Shown in pieces: positions 57,933 to 64,000 of a DNA stretch of 64,000 nucleotides (positions are counted from its first letter, which is position 1; each line of letters starts with the position of its first letter). The notes beneath the pieces were generated by a model. It did no database searches, was not told where the DNA came from, and saw only the letters and a program-made list of their open reading frames with translations. A program made the translations under genes and the position numbers. The stretch comes from Bryum argenteum (Eukaryota > Streptophyta > Bryopsida > Bryales > Bryaceae): the NCBI GenBank assembly GCA_037043015.1, contig CM073330.1, forward strand, positions 10,186,512-10,250,511, given 5' to 3'.

Positions 57933-59600
57933 TTAGACTAATTTGAAAGAGGGCTCACTTGGCCTACGCAGGTGCAGGCTCTTCCTCCGGAGGTGGAGCG
58001 GCGGTGGTTCCGGCACGGCAGTAGCAGCAGCAACGATAGCTTCCCTGGTTCGCAACAATCTCTTGCCAACATCCATCCACTGATTCGATTTCGCCACTTG
58101 GGGTGCTGCAAGAGTGGGAAGCGCTTCGGCTCCAGGAGCAGTGCCGGAATCTACCTGCACTGCAGCATTCACTAGTTTCCCTGCTGCGGGTGCCGGTGCC
58201 GTCGAGGCTCGTCGGTGTGGTATCTCTGGCTTCACGTGAATGTGGGAGCTGTGCTTCCTGTGGATCTCCACTGGTGGTGGTGGCTCCGGCTTGTCGATGA
58301 AAACTTTCTTCCCTGGTTACATAAATTCTCAGCATAAGCTCAATTCTGTTGCATCCGCAAAGTAAGAAGAATAGAATGAAAGTGGGTTTTGGACTAAAGG
58401 AATAAAATCAACTACTAAACTTTTCATGATTCTGTAACTTGGATGGCAAGAGCGACCACCTTGAATAGTTCAAAATTAGCAAAGAACTTTCAACCATATC
58501 AAAATCTATCACTTGTTATATAACCATCGCACTCTCTAATATTATTACTCCTTCTGGACTACCGTGTAGCGTCACCCACTATTGACTCATAACGATCCGA
58601 ATTCACACGTTTTCAGTTTCTTAAAAACTTCAACCACCCTAGAGCAGGCATTCTTACAAAATACAGCCATTTAAACGGAGCTGCTAATACAGCCATTTAA
58701 ACGGAGCTGCTAATACAGCTCAACAACCATAGCAGTCTCGAATTGAGCAGCAAACACCATGCTAATATGAATGACATGAGCATTCGAACAATCATTACTG
58801 CAAAACCATTGTTGGAACTCTGTTCAAACAGTGATGGAGACAGTGTTTCAACCATTTTTCTTGTACTAGTGAATCGAATGCTAATGAGTTGTAACTTTCC
58901 CGATTCAGTTTCAGAAGTGACAGTGCCATGAACGCACCTCGTGTAGGACTATTATGCGCAAGATCCTGGACCACCGACGCTCATGCTTCATGTCCCGGAG
59001 CCGATAAAACTTCCTTCCCATGGTATACCGCGGTCCCGCAAACTCCTGACTCCGCAGATTGTAAGCACCAACACCCGGAGTAGTCGGCCTGGAGCCCTCT
59101 CGTAGATGATGCCCAATCGAATGTTTCGGAGAGCCAGATTCACTCCTCGGACTGTAAGTTCCCGGACCAGGACTGTCCTCCGTCCGAGTAGCAAACCGTT
59201 TCCCCATCGAGTAGCCAATATTCTCCGGCACTTCTTCCCGCAGGTTATAAGTTCCTGGGCCAGGGAAGCCCTGGTCCATGTCCGGATGGCACCGGATGGC
59301 CATTGCATGATGCGGAACTCGGATATTCGTATGCTTGATGTGTTTGTGCAGGTAGTAAGTCCCGGGTCCTGGCACATTGAGTGGCGTGATGCCGAACAAG
59401 TGCTGTGCCATTGTGTACTTGGGAGCGTCGTTGCCATCTTTGCGGAGGTTGTAAGTTCCCGGTCCTGGCTTGCCGTAATCGAACCAGGGGATTGTCTTGA
59501 TCGCGATCGATTGGATTGGGGCTTGTGGGAGTACCCATTTGTAGTTGAGCCAGTAGTGATTTGGTCCTGGATTGTCTTCGTTGTAATCTATGTGCGACAT
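57933..59600 (-). CDS. SHIPPO / sperm-tail PG-rich repeat protein, 2 exons
   Basis: Exon 1, 59600-58938, starts MSHIDYNEDNPGPNHYW and carries six Pro-Gly-rich repeats: PGPNHY, PGPGTYNL, PGPGTYYL, PGPGTYNL, PGPGTYSP and PGVGAYNL. They are spaced about 27-40 residues apart, with linkers such as PKYTMAQHLFG and PRYTMGRKFY. This is the STPGR (SHIPPO/ODF3-like) family, which associates with microtubules of flagellar axonemes, so expression in swimming sperm is inferred. Exon 2, 58312-57933, reads GKKVFIDKPEPPPPVEIHRK and continues as a Pro/Ala-rich basic tail to a stop at 57933, about 125 residues. The splice is GT-AG, but exon 1 as read ends in phase 0 while exon 2's long frame needs phase 1. A one-base shift near 58975-58995 would join them, so the gene is damaged, has an undetected small intron, or contains a sequence error. 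Confidence 0.75.
58663..58720. repeat. 28-bp duplication in the SHIPPO intron
   Basis: AATACAGCCATTTAAACGGA plus GCTGCT occurs twice in tandem. Confidence 0.85.
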
Positions 59601-59906
59601 GGCTTTGCGAATCTATTGCTCTTCCATCGATGTCGGTGGTGCTCCGGCGGACGTTTGGTGTTTGGTGTCGAAGGGAAAGATAAAGTGAGGAGAGGTTGGG
59701 TCAAATGTCACGACGTTTCGAGAATTTGTGATATTTAAAGAAGAAATCAAAGTGTTGCCAACATATAATTAATTAGAGTTTGGTGGTGTAGTTATCACTA
59801 TGAACTAAATAGTGTTCATCGAGTTTGCTATTGTACTGTGTATTTGACCTGGTCGAGTTGCGGGAGCAAGAAGACAATACCATGTCAACTACTCATTGTA
59901 ATCACG

Positions 59907-60026
59907 GTTGTCTTATTAGACAAAATTCCTATTCATTTGTCAAACACAAATTAAATGAGGTGTACATCTAAGACGTTTTCAATGTATCAAATGTACATCT
60001 CATCTAAATTTTGTTTGACAGACAAC
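59907..60026. mobile_element. Foldback MITE (GGTTGTCTTA family)
   Basis: Starts GGTTGTCTTATTAGACAAAA and ends TTTTGTTTGACAGACAAC, with inner complementary arms (GAGGTGTACAT / ATGTACATCTC). It shares GTACATCTAAGACG with the copy in CCD intron 8. Confidence 0.7.
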
Positions 60027-60770
60027 ACTGATTGTAATAGCAACAAGACAATATAAGGTCAATTACTCAATGTAATAGCACACTTGATGAACATTATCAT
60101 TCGTAAGCGGCCATAAGTGGAAATTGAGAAATTCATCATCAATCCGAGTGTCAATTTGGTGCAAATTTGCTTCTGTGTTGTGTCTTTAAGTGTTGATCGA
60201 TACGAAGGTGTGCATTACAGTTCATCGAAGGTGTAGGAGGCCATGTTGTCAAAATTTAATCTCCACTTGTGGCCATTACTATTTAGTTAGTATATATTGT
60301 TTCTGTGTCTTGTTTTTGCAAAGAAAGATAAAAATAGATATGGTGAATTTTATTAGTCCCTGATTGATTCCTATGACCCTAAACCCTAACACCTCAAGAC
60401 TACATTATGGATTTCACTTTGAGAATTTGATGTATATACATTGAATTTGTTTTAATAGATGGTTGAGGGCATCCTAAAGCTTCATTACAAAAATTTATAC
60501 GTTGCAATTTAGAAATGGTTTACATACATGTTATGATTCTAAATCAACCTATGATCGTTCACAAGCTTTGCATCTTTTCCTAGAAGGATTCACCTCGACA
60601 CTTCACAAGGGTACTTACTTGATTAGAATTCTACGGCTTCTTGGTCCTCTACCTTGTATGTTGCTTCAAAGAAAAATGATTGAAGTTACATATGTACATT
60701 TTCTTATGTTGTTGTGAAGCCATGGGTTTTATTTATGCAGACAATGGTTCAATGAACTTTATTCACTTCA

Positions 60771-61045
60771 GTTAAAATGGCGTTATGTCGCTAAAATGGC
60801 ACACCTCAAATGCCGCTAAAATGGCACACCTCAACTTTCTGCACTCCAGTTCAAAAACCAAGTGATATAACAAAAACTAAAGGTGATATTATGAAAAATG
60901 AGTGACAATGTATATAAAGTAGTGATATTATTTTAAAAATTGTGATACTACAGAATACACCATTCCATGTGAGCACATATGTAAGATTTGGTGTGACAAA
61001 ATGGCACATGGCATAGTGCCATTTTAACGGAATTGAGGTTTCACG
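60771..61045. mobile_element. Tourist/Harbinger-like MITE, second copy
   Basis: Inverse copy of 18855-19112: right end CCATTTTAACGGAATTGAGG is clear. The left end is rearranged, with AATGGCACACCTC duplicated at about 60798 and 60823. Confidence 0.6.
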
Positions 61046-61470
61046 TTCTTGTGCACAATGATATCAAATTTGAGTGTGCACGTTCTTGTGCACAATGATA
61101 TCAAATTTGAGTGTGTATGATGTACTGATGTTCTCAGATTTCAGTGTTGTCAAATTTGAGTACGTACGGTGTTGTCAAATTTGAGTACGGTCAAATTTGT
61201 CAAATTTGAGTACGTCAAATTTGTCAAATTTGAGTACGTACTGAGTACGATGTTGTCAAATTTGAGTACGGTCAAATTTGTCAAATTTGAGTACGGTTGT
61301 CAAATTTTTTGAGTACTTACAGTGTTGTCAAATTTGAGTACGTGTGGTGTTGTCAAATTTGAGTACGTATGGTGTTGTCAAATATGAGTACGTATGGTGT
61401 TGTCAAATTTGAGTACATATGGTGTTGTCAAATTTGAGTACTTACAATGTTGTCAAATTTGAGTGTATAT
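61030..61470. repeat. TGTCAAATTTGAGTACG minisatellite
   Basis: About 15 irregular copies of TGTTGTCAAATTTGAGTACG with 3-8-bp spacers; shorter forms lacking TGT occur in the middle. No coding potential. Confidence 0.95.
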
Positions 61471-63149
61471 GATTCTGGTTTATTCTAAATTTTCGTTTGT
61501 ATATTTTTGGACTATTTTCCATTATTGATATTGAATGGTTATGTTACGTAATACATTAATAAACAAGAGGTCTACTACTCTTGGAAACTAACCCTCTCAA
61601 AGCATTACTACAAGACTAGATGTACACAATAGTTAAAAATGACATTAAAAGTGCTACAAAACTAGATTCACACTAGTAGAAAATTGCACTTAAAGTGATG
61701 TCCGTAATAACTTGTTCCTAGTGGCACACACGGTGCGTGTTTTGATTCTACATTTAATGACATCGAAAGAAATTATTTTCTTTGTTAGTTTTTAGTAAAA
61801 AAAATTACTATTCTAGTAGGCTATAGTATTGCTTATTACACAAAAAAATTTAGGAAAAGTGACAAATATATTAATTTAATTTGATGTCATTAGAAGTGCA
61901 ATTAAAAATGATAGATGTCATTTTCTATTGGTGACAATAACCGTTCACATTCTACTAAAGTGGTGTTACAAAGTTTAAATTTATGATTTTGTAATGAAAG
62001 CCCATAGTATACTCTTTACAATCACAAGCAACATTGCCCTAACTTAGAAGGCTATCAATTGGCCAGTTTAAATAGTTAAATGTTAAAAAATTCAAGATGC
62101 ATAATAGTTCTATAATATAGTCATAAGAAGCAATTATTACGCTCTTGTTAAATGATCAGTGTTAAAAAAAGTATGTTGCTTTGCATTTCCAATATTTCAA
62201 GCCTTAAGGTAACCTTACTTCCCCATTTTTCAACATTTAAACATTTATCATTTTAATTAGAAAAACCTTGATATTCAAATTTTCCACAATATTGTAAGAC
62301 TTCATCATACATTATCATGTGCGATGATTGAGGCTATTGTTCTGCATAAGAAAGAAAACTTCATTACTAATATATCTAGAAGTGAATACTTTAAATGTCT
62401 TCATATATCAAATAACTTTAAAAATCAAAAGTTGAACCTAAAGAGAACCTTGCTTGGTTACATATATTTTGAATATGTAAAGTACTCAAAGAAGGAAAAA
62501 CAATATTACATCATCACATTTATCCTTTGCATTTCTCACATGTGTTATTCATTGCATAGTTTTCTAAATCTATATATAAATACGGAGGTGGTATATAATT
62601 CACAAAACATTGTCCACACATATATTTTTAAGAAGTACACTACAAGAATATGTAATGATCAAAAATCTAAAAAGTGAGTACCAAACCAGTTACTAGTCTT
62701 AAAAATTTATTCCGATTTTTTTTTGTAATTCCAATTTTGATAAAACAACACATTCTTAATATTAAGTAAAAAAATCTCAAATCTAGAAATTTTACGGAAG
62801 AGTATAAGTCAACATCAATAAAAATAACATTGTATATCTGTATATCACCAGTAGGAAGTGATGTTAAAATTAATGAATTGATTTGTCTCTAGTGGCGTAG
62901 TGTGTTCATTTTAGTTGTGCTTTTAATGACATCAAAATAAATCAAAAATATCATTTTTTTCACTTTTTGATGAATTTTTATCAATCTAGTAAGCTATAGT
63001 ATTACCTATTACACCTACAAATATCCAAGGAAAGTGAGAAAGTAGATCATTCTCATATTTTCAAAAGCATCATCAAAACAAGCAGTCTCCGTTACTAGAA
63101 GGAAGTCACTACAAACGTCATTAGTGTCATTTTCTACATTTTCTACTAG
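61471..63149. other. No gene recognised; CACTA-like fragments
   Basis: CACTAGTAGAAAATTGCAC at about 61674, TCATTTTCTATTGGTG at about 61918-61933 and TCATTTTCTACATTTTCTAC at about 63130 look like termini of small CACTA-derived elements whose pairing I could not settle. The Lys/Ile-rich frame at 62324-62677 is AT-driven and unsupported. Confidence 0.4.
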
Positions 63150-63430
63150 AGTATGTTCAAGAAAAATATAAGGTAGCCTCCTCAAAATGAAAAAGCATCA
63201 GAAATGGCTCACTAGGGTGAACTTTGCACAAGATACTTAATAGTTTAAAAGGTGGATGTATGATGTACTCATAGTGACCATTCTAGATTGCGCCAGTTTA
63301 GGAACACCTATAAGGTCAACTTCAAAAATTCATACCAAATTTTGAAAGAGTTCAAAGATAATGATTCTAGTAGGTCCATGCACAAAAGTTGCTCACCTGG
63401 AGAACTTCACCTCAAAATTGCATGTTCATA
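63150..63430 (+). repeat. Dispersed ACCATGTAC repeat, copy 4
   Basis: The most diverged copy; recognised by GGAACACCTATAAGG, TTCAAAAATTCATACC and CCATGCACAAAAGTTGCT in the same order as the other copies. Confidence 0.5.
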
Positions 63431-64000
63431 TTGAACCATCATCAGACATGTCACCTTATTGATCACAAAGTTAGTCAATGGTTGTAAAAAGCATCAGAAG
63501 AAAATGTGTAAATAAGCTCAATAATTGGTAAGTACTTTGTTCGTCATACAAATTTATGAATCACTGCTGCAAAGCACCACCGACTTGAATTACACAAAAA
63601 ATGAACACAAGCAACCTAAAGACAAAAACTTTTAGATCTTAGCTATAAATTGAGTTAGGGTTGCTCGTAGCAATACACTAAAATCACAATTAACTTTTTT
63701 GAGAGCGTAATAGATACTTCAATTCGATGATTAAATCCTTTTAGGGTAGAGCTATAAGAACATGGCCACTCGTTAACTAAAACAAGCTCAAGACGCAATA
63801 GTGACAGGTGTGGCTTTTAGGAAGAGGGCCATCATTCTGTCATGAAACGGAAGTGAGCTTCTCAGCTTGCTCAAATCAACCGCCGCCCATTGTCTTCGCG
63901 TTCAAGATAAAGTTCTCTTTCTCCAAGTGACAACACTACTTGCCACAGAAGAAGGCGGAATTGCGACATTGGTTTGTCCCTAGACGAAGGGGGAGAGAAG
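63431..64000. other. No gene recognised at window end
   Basis: AT-rich DNA becoming more GC-rich after about 63800, where an exon could begin, but no family motif is visible before the window ends. Confidence 0.3.

Noticed and set aside
59106-59738. Plus-strand frame of 210 residues.
   Set aside because: Antisense shadow of the SHIPPO exon; the repeat PGPGTY is read only on the minus strand.

Overview
This is nuclear DNA from a eukaryote, almost certainly a land plant that makes swimming sperm (bryophyte, lycophyte or fern grade). The reasons are spliced genes with canonical GT/AG introns, a chloroplast-lineage carotenoid cleavage dioxygenase, a plant-specific At3g17950-like protein, secreted potato-inhibitor-I domains, and a gene with sperm-tail PG-rich (SHIPPO) repeats, which seed plants with pollen tubes usually lack. 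Most of the window is transposon-derived and AT-rich. No operons, CRISPR arrays or prokaryotic genes are present. I did not identify the species.

Layout. 1-9.5 kb is a nested retrotransposon pile. A decayed plus-strand Copia pol (4242-4473 continued at 7522-8557) is broken by a minus-strand Ty3/Gypsy remnant (gag 1892-2956, LTR 2949-4241). It is broken again by a young, internally deleted Copia element (4474-7516) with two identical 313-bp LTRs, a 5-bp target duplication, a gag remnant and almost no pol. 12990-18600 (minus) is a 12-exon carotenoid cleavage dioxygenase whose introns carry several MITEs. 25689-29705 (minus) is a 3-exon gene for a secreted protein with two potato inhibitor I domains. 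31232-34479 (minus) is a 9-exon gene for a protein with two stress-responsive A/B barrel (Dabb) domains. 44159-44860 (plus) is a single-exon At3g17950-like gene. 46.3-51.7 kb holds unrecognised frames followed by a decayed piggyBac-type transposase gene whose intron and 3' flank both contain 40-bp minisatellites of the same family. 51.3-56.7 kb holds several copies of one tRNA-derived SINE; one of them has its tail expanded into about 940 bp of (GATA)n. 57933-59600 (minus) is the SHIPPO-repeat gene. 59.9-64 kb is repeats only.

The host genes are functionally unrelated neighbours: apocarotenoid metabolism, extracellular protease inhibition, a stress-associated barrel protein, and an axonemal microtubule protein. 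I reconstructed the splice models by hand: every junction in the three multi-exon minus-strand genes (12, 3 and 9 exons) keeps the reading frame and restores family motifs, which is strong internal support. The SHIPPO gene does not join in frame as read and may be damaged. Exon boundaries could be off by a base or two. The most unusual observations are the half-tRNA-primed, gag-only Copia element, the SINE-tail origin of the giant GATA tract, the paired hairpins shared by two unrelated LTR-like ends, and the shared minisatellites flanking and splitting the piggyBac gene.
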